DNA of 64,000 bases from Siminovitchia sediminis (GTDB lineage Bacteria; Bacillota; Bacilli; Bacillales; Bacillaceae_C), in NCBI RefSeq assembly GCF_042680885.1, contig NZ_JBHUEO010000008.1, forward strand, positions 33,042-97,041, given 5' to 3'. Under the pieces are notes generated by a model. It was given only the letters and a program-made list of their open reading frames with translations, ran no database searches and was not told the DNA's origin. A program made the translations under genes and the position numbers. Shown in pieces: positions 33,440-43,852 of the stretch (position 1 is its first letter; each line of letters opens with the position of its first letter).

Positions 33440-36400
33440 GTGAAAGGGTTTGTCAATTTTGTTATAAAGAATAAGCTTGCAGTCTGGCTGCTCACAATCA
33501 TCATTACAGTGTCAGGTATTTATTCAGGGACACGAATGAAGACGGAGACGATACCTGATATATCCATTCCCTTTTTAATGGTGACAGGGGTATATCCGGG
33601 TGCAACACCTGAACAGGTGATGGAAGATATCTCCATGCCCATTGAAAAAGCGGTAGAAGGGCTTGACCATGTCAAAGCTGTGTATTCCAACTCCTACTCC
33701 AATATGGCGAGTATTCAAGTGGAATATGATTATGGAATCGATATGGATGAGGCAAAACGGGAATTAAACTCGGTACTGGAAAGTATCGATCTGCCGGAAG
33801 AAGCAGAAGAGCCGGCCACATCAACGATCAGTATGAATATGATGCCAGTTGTGGCTTTAAGTGTCAGCAGTACAGAGGAAGATATAGTTGAATTAACATC
33901 AACCGTAGAGGAAAGTTTGCTTCCGAAAATCGAAAAGCTCGATGGGGTTGCCTCTGCTACGATAACTGGGCAGCATATTGAAGAAATAGACCTGACATAC
34001 GATCAGGAACGGCTGGAACAACTGGGTTTAACCGAAGATGACGTCAAAGAAATGATTCAGGCGAGCAACATGGCCGTTTCGTTAGGGCTTCAGGAGTTTG
34101 AAGAAGGCGAGCAGGCTGTCTCGGTTGATGGAAAATTCATGACAGTGGATGAATTAAAGGAAATGCTCATTCCTGTAACGCCATCAGCATCCAATCCCTC
34201 TCCCTTTGTAAAGCTGGAAGATATAGCTGAAATTAAGACAGTTGGTAAAGTTGAGTCCATTTCACGTACCAATGGCGAGGATGCCATAGCTATTCAAATT
34301 GTCAAAGATCAGCGTGCAAACACAGTGGATGTTGTCAATCATGTAAAGGAACTAATTAAAGAGGAAGAATCAAAATATGATGGTTTAGTCATTGATGTGA
34401 CCCTTGATCAGGGGGAACCGATTGAGGAATCTGTTGCCACCATGGTTGAAAAGGCTATTTTTGGCGGGTTAATCGCTGTATTGATTATTTTGCTTTTCCT
34501 TAGAGATGTTAAATCAACTCTTATCTCGATCATTTCCATCCCTGTATCCATATTTATGGCATTGCTGCTGTTGAATTGGATGGGTATCACTCTAAATATC
34601 ATGACTCTTGGTGCGGTGACGGTAGCCATTGGCCGAGTGATCGATGACTCCATTGTTGTTGTAGAAAATATTTATCGCCGATTGCATCTAAAGGAAGAAA
34701 AGTTAACCGGCCGAGCTCTTATACGTGAAGCTACCATAGAAATGTTTAAACCCATTTTGTCATCCACCCTTGTAACGGTAGCTGTATTTGCTCCGTTAAT
34801 GTTCGTGGGAGGCATGGTTGGAGAGTTATTTATGCCGTTTGCCTTAACTATGGCATTTGCTCTGGGAGCTTCCTTGCTTGTGGCCATCACCATCGTTCCT
34901 GCCTTTTCACATTTCTTGTTTAAAAAGAAATTATATCGTGAGAAAACGGAAAAGAGCCATAAGGGACCTGGTAAACTGGCGAGCGCGTATAAAGGTTTCT
35001 TGAATAAAGTATTGAATCACAAAATAATAGCGTCCGTTCTTTCGATCGCTTTGTTGGCGGGAAGCTTGGCTTTAACGCCATTCATCGGTTTCAGCTTTTT
35101 GGGGAGCGAAGAAGAAAAAGTCATGTATTTGACATACACACCAAAAACAGGTGAGCTGCAAGAAGAAACCATAAAAAATGTCACTGCCGTTGAAGAAAAG
35201 ATGCTGGAACGGGAGGATATTGATATTGTTCAAGTTTCCATCACTGAATCAGGTGACCCAACTGCAGCAATGATGGGCGGCGGTGCAGGCGGAGCTTTAA
35301 TGTATTTAATCTTTGATCCGGATATGGAAAACTTCAGTGAAGTGAAGGAGGAAGTTGAAACGTATGTGACCGGCCTTGAACAGTCGGGAACATGGATTAG
35401 CCAGGACTTCTCCTCCATGACAGGTGCAACGAATGAAATCAGCTACACCCTGTATAGTGAAAACTTAAATAAACTGAATGAATCAGTGAAACAAGTAGAA
35501 AACATTATGAAGGATAATGATGGATTAAAGGATGTTTCGTCTGATGCCGAGGATGCATACGTGGAATATACGTTCCGGGTAGATCAGGCAGAACTGCTGC
35601 AGCATGGTTTGACAACGGGTCAACTCGTCATGATGCTGAATCCGCAAAAAACGAAAGAAGTATTGACAACGGTGGAAAAAGACGGGAACGCTCTGGATGT
35701 AATTGTTCAACAAGAGCAGACGTCACAAGCGGAATCCATCGATGAACTTTTGGATAAACAAATACCTGCAGCCACGGGGAACGCTGTACCTCTTTCCGAA
35801 ATTGTCGAGGTGCAGGAAGGATCAACGTATAATACACTGGCGCGGAGTAAAGGTGAGTACTATACGACTGTTTCCGGGACAGTCAAAGGTGAAGATATTT
35901 CTAAAGTAACTTCAGAAATTGGTAAAGAAATAGATCAATTGGATTTGCCTAAAGGCGTAACAATAGGAATTACCGGAGTCCAGGCCGATATGGAAGAAAC
36001 ATTTACACAGCTCGGCGTTGCCATGGCAGCAGCGGTTGCCATCGTGTATTTTATTCTTGTTGTCACCTTCCATGAGGGAGTCGCACCATTTGCAATATTG
36101 TTCTCATTGCCATTTACGGTCATAGGGGCTTTTGTTGGTCTATTCATTGCCGGGGAAACCATATCTGTGTCTGTTATGATGGGACTGTTGATGCTGATCG
36201 GGATTGTTGTAACGAATGCGATTGTGCTCGTTGACCGAATTATTCGCATGGAACGGGCCGGACTGACGATGCGTGAGGCCGTTTTAGAAGCTGGTGCCAC
36301 CCGTCTTCGTCCGATCCTCATGACGGCAATTGCAACAATCGGTGCATTAATCCCATTGGCTATAGGCAATGGTGGTGGAGGACTCATTTCAAGAGATCTT

Positions 36401-36523
36401 GGAATCACGGTTATCGGCGGTTTAACCAGCTCCACTTTATTAACTTTAATTGTAGTCCCTATCGTCTATGAAGTCTTATCAAAAATATTTAAGAAAAACC
36501 GCAGAGAAATAGAAGAAAATTAA
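33440..36523 (+). CDS. RND-family efflux transporter (SwrC/YerP-like)
   Basis: The roughly 1027-residue protein is a full AcrB/SwrC-type pump. TM1 (LAVWLLTIIITVSGIYSG) and a first periplasmic-type domain lead to the proton-relay segment AVTVAIGRVIDDSIVVVENIYRR, and a second half repeats the plan with FSLPFTVIGAFVGLFIAG and LIGIVVTNAIVLVDRI. In Bacillus subtilis SwrC exports surfactin and supports swarming. The start is GTG 33440 behind AAAGGCAGG; a TTG at 33404 coincides with the transcription start region. No adaptor protein gene is adjacent, as is usual for Gram-positive RND pumps. Confidence 0.95.
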   Translation: MKGFVNFVIKNKLAVWLLTIIITVSGIYSGTRMKTETIPDISIPFLMVTGVYPGATPEQVMEDISMPIEKAVEGLDHVKAVYSNSYSNMASIQVEYDYGIDMDEAKRELNSVLESIDLPEEAEEPATSTISMNMMPVVALSVSSTEEDIVELTSTVEESLLPKIEKLDGVASATITGQHIEEIDLTYDQERLEQLGLTEDDVKEMIQASNMAVSLGLQEFEEGEQAVSVDGKFMTVDELKEMLIPVTPSASNPSPFVKLEDIAEIKTVGKVESISRTNGEDAIAIQIVKDQRANTVDVVNHVKELIKEEESKYDGLVIDVTLDQGEPIEESVATMVEKAIFGGLIAVLIILLFLRDVKSTLISIISIPVSIFMALLLLNWMGITLNIMTLGAVTVAIGRVIDDSIVVVENIYRRLHLKEEKLTGRALIREATIEMFKPILSSTLVTVAVFAPLMFVGGMVGELFMPFALTMAFALGASLLVAITIVPAFSHFLFKKKLYREKTEKSHKGPGKLASAYKGFLNKVLNHKIIASVLSIALLAGSLALTPFIGFSFLGSEEEKVMYLTYTPKTGELQEETIKNVTAVEEKMLEREDIDIVQVSITESGDPTAAMMGGGAGGALMYLIFDPDMENFSEVKEEVETYVTGLEQSGTWISQDFSSMTGATNEISYTLYSENLNKLNESVKQVENIMKDNDGLKDVSSDAEDAYVEYTFRVDQAELLQHGLTTGQLVMMLNPQKTKEVLTTVEKDGNALDVIVQQEQTSQAESIDELLDKQIPAATGNAVPLSEIVEVQEGSTYNTLARSKGEYYTTVSGTVKGEDISKVTSEIGKEIDQLDLPKGVTIGITGVQADMEETFTQLGVAMAAAVAIVYFILVVTFHEGVAPFAILFSLPFTVIGAFVGLFIAGETISVSVMMGLLMLIGIVVTNAIVLVDRIIRMERAGLTMREAVLEAGATRLRPILMTAIATIGALIPLAIGNGGGGLISRDLGITVIGGLTSSTLLTLIVVPIVYEVLSKIFKKNRREIEEN

Positions 36524-36531
36524 CGAAATTG

Positions 36532-36571
36532 GCCCTGCAAGTGACACTAGGCTTGCAGGGCTTTCGTTTTT
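36532..36571 (+). terminator. Terminator of the RND pump gene
   Basis: GCCCTGCAAG and CTTGCAGGGC form a perfect 10-bp stem, followed by TTTCGTTTTT. Confidence 0.93.
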
Positions 36572-36796
36572 CCAAAGGTCTTTTTAAAAAAATGTTGGAT
36601 CTTCGTCAAAATATGAGGAGGTTTTCTTCTCAGTTGTTTGATAGCAATTGGCATAATGGATATTACGGAGAAAATAGAGGGATAGAATGAAGCCTTACTT
36701 GCAAGACAGCCAGGAAATGCCGAAGGTATTGTTATCAACAATATTCTGCTTGACCATAGAAGTACAAAACAGAATTAAAAGGAAGCAGGGGACAGG

Positions 36797-37795
36797 ATGA
36801 AAAAATGTGTCATATTGATATTGACAGGGTTTATATTAGCGGGATGCGGAAACAGTACATACGATAAGGCTATGGAACAGGGCAAGCTGGCACTGACCAA
36901 TGAGGAATATGAAGAAGCAATTGCCTTTTTTGAGCTGGCCCTGGAAGAAAAGCCAAAAGATGAGGAAGCAAAAACAGCCTATGAAGATTTAAGCGCATTG
37001 CAGCAAATAGAAGAACAGGCCAAAGATTCCCAATGGGATGAAGTGATAGACAAAGCAGAAGACCTGCTCAATAAAGATGGAGTTTCAAGCAGCATCCAAA
37101 AGAAACTGGAAGAATACATAAGTACGGCTAAGGCGCATAAGGAACAACATCAGCTTGTTTCTAAAGAAGTGAAAAAAATCAAAGAGTTCATCGAAAAAGA
37201 AAGTTATACGGATGCTTATGAAATGATTCGTACGTTACAAGATAACCATGAAGTTCAAGAAGTTTTACCTGTATTTTCTGAAGACATCCATAAGATGAAG
37301 ACAGACATTGATGAAGGAATGTTGAAGCAAAAAGCAGAAAAAGAGGCAGAGGAAATGAGGATAGCGGAGGCTGAGGAAAAAAGGAAGTCGGAAGCTGCAG
37401 CTGCAAAACAAAAACGAGAAACTGCATGGACAACTTATACAAACCCCCGGTTCGGATTTCAAGTAAAATATCCCCAAGGCTGGACGCTTGGACCGGAACC
37501 GACAAATGGGGACGGACGGGCACTTTACCAGGGGGATGGTGGAGAGATCATCGCGTCCGCCTACAATTTAATGCCTGAAACCCGGCCGGATTTGACCAAT
37601 TATGAAACACTTCAAACGCATCATGGTGAAACAGCCTATTTGAGAGTGCAAAATGATGGGTCATCGGTACACTTTCATGGCTGTATACTAAATGATGAGA
37701 TTGTATTTAGTTTAACTGGTTTCATGGATGCGGGATTTTATGAAGAGTATTCGGATGTGTTGGAGCAAATGCTGTTGAGCGCCAGATCATACTAA
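36797..37795 (+). CDS. Lipoprotein with TPR-like repeats and a PsbP-like C-terminal domain
   Basis: The 332-residue protein has a lipoprotein signal ending in FILAGC (lipidated C17). Two tetratricopeptide-like helices follow (MEQGKLALTNEEYEEAIAFF, then EEAKTAYEDLSAL), and a lysine/glutamate-rich coiled coil spans about residues 170-215. A compact C-terminal domain starts TYTNPRFGFQVKYPQGW, the form seen in PsbP-like or surface-exposed domains. It should be anchored on the outer face of the membrane. ATG start; AGGAAGCAGGGG upstream. Monocistronic, with a terminator directly behind. Specific role unknown. Confidence 0.8.
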   Translation: MKKCVILILTGFILAGCGNSTYDKAMEQGKLALTNEEYEEAIAFFELALEEKPKDEEAKTAYEDLSALQQIEEQAKDSQWDEVIDKAEDLLNKDGVSSSIQKKLEEYISTAKAHKEQHQLVSKEVKKIKEFIEKESYTDAYEMIRTLQDNHEVQEVLPVFSEDIHKMKTDIDEGMLKQKAEKEAEEMRIAEAEEKRKSEAAAAKQKRETAWTTYTNPRFGFQVKYPQGWTLGPEPTNGDGRALYQGDGGEIIASAYNLMPETRPDLTNYETLQTHHGETAYLRVQNDGSSVHFHGCILNDEIVFSLTGFMDAGFYEEYSDVLEQMLLSARSY

Positions 37796-37801
37796 CAGGC
37801 G

Positions 37802-37828
37802 AAAAGGAGCAGGGAGCTGCTCCTTTTT
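37802..37828 (+). terminator. Terminator of the lipoprotein gene
   Basis: AAAAGGAGCAG and CTGCTCCTTTTT pair around a short GGAG loop. Confidence 0.9.
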
Positions 37829-37928
37829 AAAATTTTAAAAGAGTCATCTGCCGGAATAAAGGGTATAATACAGGAACAGGAAAGCAAAATTAAGGGAACT
37901 TGGATCATCATACGAGGAAGGAGCGCCT

Positions 37929-39383
37929 ATGAAAAAAGAAGCCGGATGGAACTTTGATAATAGTTATGCCCGATTGCCCAAAATGTTTTATTCCAACGTT
38001 AAACCGACCCCTGTCAAAGAACCGGAGATGGTTATTTTTAACGAAGAGCTGGCGAGGTCATTAGGTTTAAACGCTAAAATGCTCAAACATGAAGGTGCAG
38101 CTGTATTCGCCGGTAATGAGGTTCCAGAAGATGCGGATCCCATTGCACAAGCATATGCAGGACATCAGTTTGGCCACTTTACGATGCTGGGTGACGGCCG
38201 TGCAGTTTTGCTTGGTGAGCATGTCACTCCAAATGGCAAACGGTTTGATATTCAATTGAAAGGCTCCGGCAGGACACCTTACTCAAGAGGAGGTGACGGC
38301 CGTGCAGCCCTAGGTCCGATGCTCCGGGAATGCATCATCAGTGAAGCCATGCATGCTCTTGGTATTCCGACAACTCGCAGTCTGTCGGTTGTGACCACAG
38401 GTGAACCTGTTATTCGCGAAGGCCGGTTGGAAGGGGCCGTTTTAACCCGTGTAGCTGCAAGTCATTTGCGTGTCGGTACTTTTGAATATGTAGTCAGGTG
38501 GGGCGGCGTAGAGAACCTTCAGATATTAGCGGACTATGCCATTCATCGGCATTACCCGGAAATTAAAGGGGATGAGAATAAATATTTGTCTCTGCTCCAA
38601 AAAGTTATTGACCGTCAAGCGGAACTTATTGCTCAATGGCAGCTCGTCGGCTTTATTCATGGAGTGATGAACACAGATAACATGACGATCAGCGGTGAAA
38701 CTATTGATTACGGCCCGTGTGCTTTCATGGATACGTATGATCCGAAAACTGTATTCAGCTCCATCGATCATCAAGGCCGCTATGCGTATGAAAACCAGCC
38801 GCTGATCGGCGGATGGAACCTGGCCCGGTTTGCGGAGACGCTTCTTCCTCTGTTGCATGAGGATAAAGAGGAAGCAATTGCCTTAGCGCAGGAAAGAGTC
38901 TCCGGTTTTAACGATATTTATCAAACCCGTTGGCTGACCGGAATGAGAGCCAAGCTGGGATTGTTCAACAAGGATGAAAAAGATGAACAACTAATCGGTG
39001 ACTTATTAGATCTCATGAAAAAACACCGGGCGGACTTTACAAATACTTTTCTTGCCTTAACCCATAGGGAGTTCGAAAATTCGGCTTTGTTTCAATCGGC
39101 GGAATTTGCCAATTGGAAAGAACGGTGGGAAAACAGACTGGAGAGCCAAAAGGTATCTGAAGAAGAGTCTGCGAAATTAATGCGCCGCAGCAACCCGGCG
39201 GTCATCCCTCGAAACCACCGGGTTGAAGAAGCGTTGGAAGCCGCTGTGGAAGAGGGAGATCTCCGGCTCTTGGAGCGGCTGATGAATGTACTGGCAAATC
39301 CTTACAATCACTCATCGGAGCAGTTGGACTACGCCAAGGTACCGGAAACGAATATTCCTTATGTAACGTATTGCGGGACGTAA
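37929..39383 (+). CDS. selO: SelO/YdiU protein adenylyltransferase
   Basis: The 484-residue protein is a full-length SelO-type pseudokinase, which transfers AMP to protein Ser/Thr/Tyr residues. The diagnostic motifs are IAQAYAGHQFGHFTMLGDGRA, DIQLKGSGRTPYSRGGDGRA and the catalytic-loop-like VGFIHGVMNTDNMTISGETI with DYGPCAFMD. The usual C-terminal selenocysteine/cysteine tail is present as TYCGT, ending the protein. ATG start with GAAGGAG. It is monocistronic with a terminator after it. Confidence 0.95.
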   Translation: MKKEAGWNFDNSYARLPKMFYSNVKPTPVKEPEMVIFNEELARSLGLNAKMLKHEGAAVFAGNEVPEDADPIAQAYAGHQFGHFTMLGDGRAVLLGEHVTPNGKRFDIQLKGSGRTPYSRGGDGRAALGPMLRECIISEAMHALGIPTTRSLSVVTTGEPVIREGRLEGAVLTRVAASHLRVGTFEYVVRWGGVENLQILADYAIHRHYPEIKGDENKYLSLLQKVIDRQAELIAQWQLVGFIHGVMNTDNMTISGETIDYGPCAFMDTYDPKTVFSSIDHQGRYAYENQPLIGGWNLARFAETLLPLLHEDKEEAIALAQERVSGFNDIYQTRWLTGMRAKLGLFNKDEKDEQLIGDLLDLMKKHRADFTNTFLALTHREFENSALFQSAEFANWKERWENRLESQKVSEEESAKLMRRSNPAVIPRNHRVEEALEAAVEEGDLRLLERLMNVLANPYNHSSEQLDYAKVPETNIPYVTYCGT

Positions 39384-39400
39384 AAATAGTACATTAAAAG

Positions 39401-39438
39401 AGCTGTGCAGAGTCTGCGGACTTTGGCACAGCTGTTTT
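39401..39438 (+). terminator. Terminator of selO
   Basis: AGCTGTGC and GCACAGCT stem with a long loop and a following GTTTT. Confidence 0.8.
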
Positions 39439-39564
39439 AATTTATAAAAGGGATATTGCATAAATTTTGAATGAATGAAATATGACTTACACTATAAAGT
39501 TCTCGAAAGGACCTGCTGGAGAACGATTGCTTGATTCATATTCATTTATCAAAGAGGTGCTAAA

Positions 39565-40923
39565 ATGAAACGTTATTCAACACCAACCAGATTTGCTGAA
39601 AACAGGCCTTTATCTGCTTCTTTTTTTAAAACAGCCGGCACTCACATAGCTGGCGGTGTCAATGGAAATCTTAGATATTTCACGCCATTTCCCATTACAT
39701 TTAAAAAAGCAAAAGATGCTTGGTTAGTGGACCTTGATGGGAATCCATATGTGGATTACCTCTTATCCTATGGAGCTTTAATGCTTGGCCATGGTCATCC
39801 TGTCATAAAGGAGGCCGTTCAGAATGTATGGGACCAACTGGGGACAAGTGCTTTCGGTGCGGCCCACCCTATGGAATGGGAGATGGCGCTGGAACTTCAT
39901 AAATTGTATCCAAGTATGGAAAAAATGCGCTTTACAAACTCAGGTTTAGAGGCAACATTATTTGCCTTGCGCCTTGGATTGGCGTTTACTGGAAAAACGC
40001 ATGTCGGAAAATTTGAAGGGCATTATCATGGCAGCCATGATCATGTGTTGGTAAGTGTGAATCCGGACTTGGATCAGGCAGGGAATCCCACGGCACCGGA
40101 AGCTGTACCTGAAACGTTACGTCTTCCTGACTATTATTTAAAGCACACGGTGGTTTTGCCGTTTAACGATCTTCCTGCCTGTGAGAAAATTTTAACCAAA
40201 ATGAAAGACCAAATCGGTATTGTAATTCTGGAGCCCTTTCAATCAGGGTATATTGCAGCGGACCAGGAATTTATAACCGGTTTACGGGATATAACGAAAC
40301 AGCTGGACATCCTGCTGGTTTTTGATGAAGTAAAAACAGGATGCAGGATTACATTAGGTGGTGCACAACAGTTCTACCATGTGCAGCCAGATCTTACAGC
40401 ATTAGGGAAAGTAGTTGGCGGCGGCTTCCCCATTGGTGTGGTGGGGGGTCGTGGTGACATCCTTGAGTTCAGTTCCCCGCAGCATGCCGGCAAGCATGAG
40501 GATATTGTCTTTCACAGTGGAACATTTAATGGCAATCCTATTTCCATGGCAGCAGGTTTAGCGACCATTCGCTATTTATCACAATCGAATAGATTTGAAG
40601 ATATGGTACATCGTACACAGATGCTGCGAAAGGGTATCGAAACATTAGCGCAGGATTATGGTGTCCCTTTTAAAACAATTGGGGAAGGAACGATCTTTAA
40701 TGTGGTGGCAACTAACCGAAAAATGACTAATTATCGTGATGTAGCCTCACTTCAAAAGGAGACACGAATGGCATTGGATTATTTGTTAATGGATCATGGG
40801 GTATATTCGAAGCCATTGAACCGTTTCTCTTTGTCTGATGCTCATGGAAAAAGAGAAATTGAAATAACACTGGACGGATTTGAAAGAAGCTTTTCGAAAT
40901 TAAAAAGCAACATCCCTTTATAA
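39565..40923 (+). CDS. Class III aminotransferase, glutamate-1-semialdehyde aminomutase-like
   Basis: The 452-residue PLP enzyme has the substrate/PLP region MRFTNSGLEATLFALRLGLA, the aspartate of LLVFDEVKTGCR and the Schiff-base lysine in DLTALGKVVGGGFPIG. The overall pattern is of the GSA-aminomutase branch. The VKTGCR variant of the usual V(M/Q)TGFR, a long C-terminus and the solitary location away from heme genes suggest a paralogue acting on another amino compound rather than true HemL. ATG start with AAAGAGGTG. Confidence 0.88.
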   Translation: MKRYSTPTRFAENRPLSASFFKTAGTHIAGGVNGNLRYFTPFPITFKKAKDAWLVDLDGNPYVDYLLSYGALMLGHGHPVIKEAVQNVWDQLGTSAFGAAHPMEWEMALELHKLYPSMEKMRFTNSGLEATLFALRLGLAFTGKTHVGKFEGHYHGSHDHVLVSVNPDLDQAGNPTAPEAVPETLRLPDYYLKHTVVLPFNDLPACEKILTKMKDQIGIVILEPFQSGYIAADQEFITGLRDITKQLDILLVFDEVKTGCRITLGGAQQFYHVQPDLTALGKVVGGGFPIGVVGGRGDILEFSSPQHAGKHEDIVFHSGTFNGNPISMAAGLATIRYLSQSNRFEDMVHRTQMLRKGIETLAQDYGVPFKTIGEGTIFNVVATNRKMTNYRDVASLQKETRMALDYLLMDHGVYSKPLNRFSLSDAHGKREIEITLDGFERSFSKLKSNIPL

Positions 40924-41063
40924 ACTTTTGGATTGAAAAGATGGACGCCTGCAGTTTCCCCTTTGATACTTATGGGAATCAGGAAGCTGGCCTGGGGATG
41001 ATGCGGCACTTGAGAAAAACATGTTCAAAGACGATACCGTTGTATTTTTAAAAAAAGTCCGCC

Positions 41064-41846
41064 TTACTTTTTATAAGGCGAACCCATTTCCTTATCCTTC
41101 CTTACCACAAAACTTAAATGCCTGCCGCATCTTTTATCCTGGCGATAGGAAAACCCATCCGGTGCCTCATACGTACACGTTCGGTCCATGACTATCTGCT
41201 CCGAAGGAATCCCTGCAAGCTCACACTGCTTCTTGACCGTCAACTGGTTATCAATATGGTATTTGTTCGTTTCTTGATTGAAATACATAAACTCATCCGC
41301 ATAGCCAAGGCTCTTAAATTTCACATAGACATCTTCATCCACTTCAAATTTTTTCTGGCTGATCGCCGGGCCTATTTGAATATGAAAATGATCAGGATGG
41401 CAATAGTCATTTTCAATCAAATGTCTGATTAACTTCAAGGTGATTTCCTTCACGGTCCCTTGCCATCCGGAATGGACCACACCTACAATCCCCTTAATTT
41501 CATGAAAGAACATCACGGGTACGCAATCAGCGGTAAAGCTGCATAATACGATGTTCGGCTCGTCCGTGTACAAGGCATCTGTCTGTTCAATGGCTGTTGC
41601 AAGGCGATTGGACCCGCGGCCGCGGTCTCCCGCCCGGACCTTATAAAAGTTAGAGCTGTGAGTTTGGTTTGCGCATACCAGATCGTGGAGCGTGTAACCC
41701 AATGAGGCGGCAAATGTCTTCCGGTTATCTATGACACGTTCGGGATGCTTACAGACATGAAGTGCCATATTATTCTGCTCAGGCATTCTTTTATCCTTCA
41801 TGGTGATTCCGGCTGTCCATCCTTCATCATTTACATATAATTTCAT
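41064..41846 (-). CDS. PgeF/YlmD-type multicopper-fold purine nucleosidase/phosphorylase
   Basis: The 260-residue protein has the DUF152 laccase-fold metal ligands: H63 in CANQTHSSN, C108 in FTADCVPVMF and H125 in VGVVHSGWQGT. The C-terminal block is DGFSYRQDKRCGRHLSFV. Family members phosphorolyse purine nucleosides, and some (PgeF) edit peptidoglycan precursors. In Bacillus subtilis ylmD lies in the cell division cluster; here it is isolated, so this could be a second paralogue (YfiH-like). ATG start with AAAGGTGGTGTG upstream. Confidence 0.9.
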   Translation of the reverse strand: MKLYVNDEGWTAGITMKDKRMPEQNNMALHVCKHPERVIDNRKTFAASLGYTLHDLVCANQTHSSNFYKVRAGDRGRGSNRLATAIEQTDALYTDEPNIVLCSFTADCVPVMFFHEIKGIVGVVHSGWQGTVKEITLKLIRHLIENDYCHPDHFHIQIGPAISQKKFEVDEDVYVKFKSLGYADEFMYFNQETNKYHIDNQLTVKKQCELAGIPSEQIVMDRTCTYEAPDGFSYRQDKRCGRHLSFVVRKDKEMGSPYKK

Positions 41847-42190
41847 ATCACACCACCTTTAATGATCTGAAGCATCAATCTGCAGTAAGATTTTCCCGAG
41901 ACAGGCAGGAATGGTCATGATAGTACTTCCGAGTTTTCAGTGTTCCCCCTATGTTCGGCAGGAATCATAACAGGGGTCCTCCAGCTTTTACAGCTCCTGT
42001 ATTTACGGCGTGTATGATGCTCCAAGCATTCCGATCAGGTTTCATGCTTGAAGTTCGTATATCCTAACATTATTCATATATGGCAAATGAGTTCCATTCC
42101 ATGCGAATAACTTCCGTAAACCAATAGTTTTCACTCACTTATTCTACTATAATAAAAGTATCATATATGGTTATGGCAGGGGGAACAATT
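41847..42190. other. Intergenic stretch ahead of the five-gene operon
   Basis: No gene or clear hairpin seen. The region between the divergent PgeF-like gene and the AAA gene presumably holds the operon promoter; a TATAAT-like ACTATAATAA near 42146-42155 is a candidate -10 box, with no convincing -35 box. Confidence 0.4.
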
Positions 42191-43831
42191 GTGGAAAAAA
42201 TGGTGGACCGGGAAAGAATGATGGCGAATTTATTTAAAGCCCGCTTTCCTTTTCTATATATCGCTACGTGGGAAGAAGATCGGGTACTGTCTCTGATCCG
42301 GTCGATTGCTTCAAATGAAGAATTAATCAAAACGGAACGGAAAGTCATCACATGGAAAGTGACAACAGGCTTAGAGGGAGAGAATACAGGAAAAGGGGAT
42401 ACGAAATCCGCCCTCAAGGCTTTGGAAGTGATTGAGAATTATGAGGAGCCTGCCATTTTCGTGCTCCATGACTTTCATATTTATTTTGGGGCAGAAGGGC
42501 GTTCGGCCGATCACCAGTTGGTTCGGAAGCTGCGGGATATCAGCTCCAGTCTAAAGCGCAGCCCCAACCCGAAGAACGTTGTATTTCTTTCTCCTGTGCT
42601 GCTGCTTCCCAACGATCTGGAGAAAGATATTACGATCTTTGATTTTGATCTGCCGACTTTTTCCGAGATTAAGGGAATATTGGATGACCTCATTGAGGTG
42701 AATAAGCAAAGCGGCCGGATTGAAATTAACTTGGATGAAGAGGAAAAAGAAAAGCTTGTCAAGGCAGCACTTGGCCTCACTCTATCAGAAGCAGAGAATG
42801 CTTTTGCAAGGGCGATGGTGGAAGACGGCAAGCTGTCGATCAATGATGTGGAAGTGATTTTGCAAGAGAAGGAACAAATTATTAAAAAGACTGAGATCCT
42901 TGAATTTGTCAACAACCGTTTGAACATGGATGATGTCGGAGGGCTGGAAAACTTAAAACGCTGGCTTCGAAAAAGAAACAGGTCCTGGCTGGAATCAGCA
43001 CAAAAATATGGCTTGCCCTCGCCGAAAGGGGTCCTTATTACGGGAGTGCCCGGCTGCGGAAAAAGCTTAATCAGTAAAGCAATCAGTGAAATGTGGCAGC
43101 TTCCTTTGCTTCGGCTGGATATCGGCAAAATTTTCAGCGGACTGGTAGGAAGCAGTGAGGAAAATATGCGTAAAGCGATCCAGACAGCGGAAGCCATCGC
43201 CCCGTCCATTTTATGGATTGATGAAATTGAAAAAGGCTTCAGCGGCATTCATTCGGGTGGAGACGGCGGAACAGCTACACGGATTTTTGGGCATTTTTTG
43301 ACATGGATGCAGGAAAAAGAAAAGCCTGTGTTTGTGATCGCTACTGCTAATAATATTGCGAGCCTGCCGACAGAATTGCTGCGGAAAGGTCGTTTTGATG
43401 AAATATTCTTTGTGGATATGCCTACCCATCGGGAGAGGGTGGAGATTTTTAAGGTACACCTGAAAAAAAGGCTCAAGGATCCTGAAGTTGCAGGGGATTT
43501 CAGGATAAGTCAGGAAAACCTCGATTATCTTGCAGGACTGACTGAAGGGTTTGTTGGAGCAGAGATAGAGCAGGTCGTCATTAATGGCCTATTTGAAGCT
43601 TTTTATGAAGGAAGAAGTGTAACTTTGGCCGATTTCGAGAAAATCTGCAAACAGATTATTCCGCTGGCTGTGACTCAGGCCGAACAGATTAAAAGGATCC
43701 GGGACTGGGCCAATGTCCGGGCAGTTGCTGCCACACCGAAGGAAGATCGCGTGGAATATAAAGAAAGCGAGGAAGCGGCGGACAACTTGGACATCAGTAC
43801 TTCACGCGGCGGCCGGACCATCGATTTTTAA
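42191..43831 (+). CDS. Ycf46-like AAA ATPase
   Basis: The 546-residue protein has an N-terminal domain (residues 1-230) with a degenerate P-loop-like fold (FLYIATWEEDRVL, FVLHDFHIYFG) and then one AAA module. The AAA module has Walker A GVPGCGKS at about 285-292, Walker B SILWIDEIEK at about 339-347, sensor 1 IATANN and the arginine-finger-type LLRKGRFDE. This plan is that of Ycf46, a family of cyanobacterial, plastid and scattered bacterial ATPases with unsettled function. GTG 42191 was chosen for its AGGGGG seven bases upstream. It heads a five-gene operon. It ends in GGRTIDF, almost identical to the end of the fourth gene product. Confidence 0.85.
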   Translation: MEKMVDRERMMANLFKARFPFLYIATWEEDRVLSLIRSIASNEELIKTERKVITWKVTTGLEGENTGKGDTKSALKALEVIENYEEPAIFVLHDFHIYFGAEGRSADHQLVRKLRDISSSLKRSPNPKNVVFLSPVLLLPNDLEKDITIFDFDLPTFSEIKGILDDLIEVNKQSGRIEINLDEEEKEKLVKAALGLTLSEAENAFARAMVEDGKLSINDVEVILQEKEQIIKKTEILEFVNNRLNMDDVGGLENLKRWLRKRNRSWLESAQKYGLPSPKGVLITGVPGCGKSLISKAISEMWQLPLLRLDIGKIFSGLVGSSEENMRKAIQTAEAIAPSILWIDEIEKGFSGIHSGGDGGTATRIFGHFLTWMQEKEKPVFVIATANNIASLPTELLRKGRFDEIFFVDMPTHRERVEIFKVHLKKRLKDPEVAGDFRISQENLDYLAGLTEGFVGAEIEQVVINGLFEAFYEGRSVTLADFEKICKQIIPLAVTQAEQIKRIRDWANVRAVAATPKEDRVEYKESEEAADNLDISTSRGGRTIDF

Positions 43832-43852
43832 GAAGAAAGGTGAATCAGACCG

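Noticed and set aside
35935..36435. 166-codon open frame on the minus strand opposite the RND pump
   Set aside because: Low-complexity antisense frame over conserved transmembrane codons.
39565..40923. Heme-biosynthetic HemL
   Set aside because: Isolated position, altered VKTGCR motif and lack of other hem genes make a paralogue with a different substrate more likely.
41064..41846. Laccase/polyphenol oxidase annotation for the PgeF-like protein
   Set aside because: The older name comes from the fold; the residues seen fit the DUF152 purine nucleoside phosphorylase/PgeF family.
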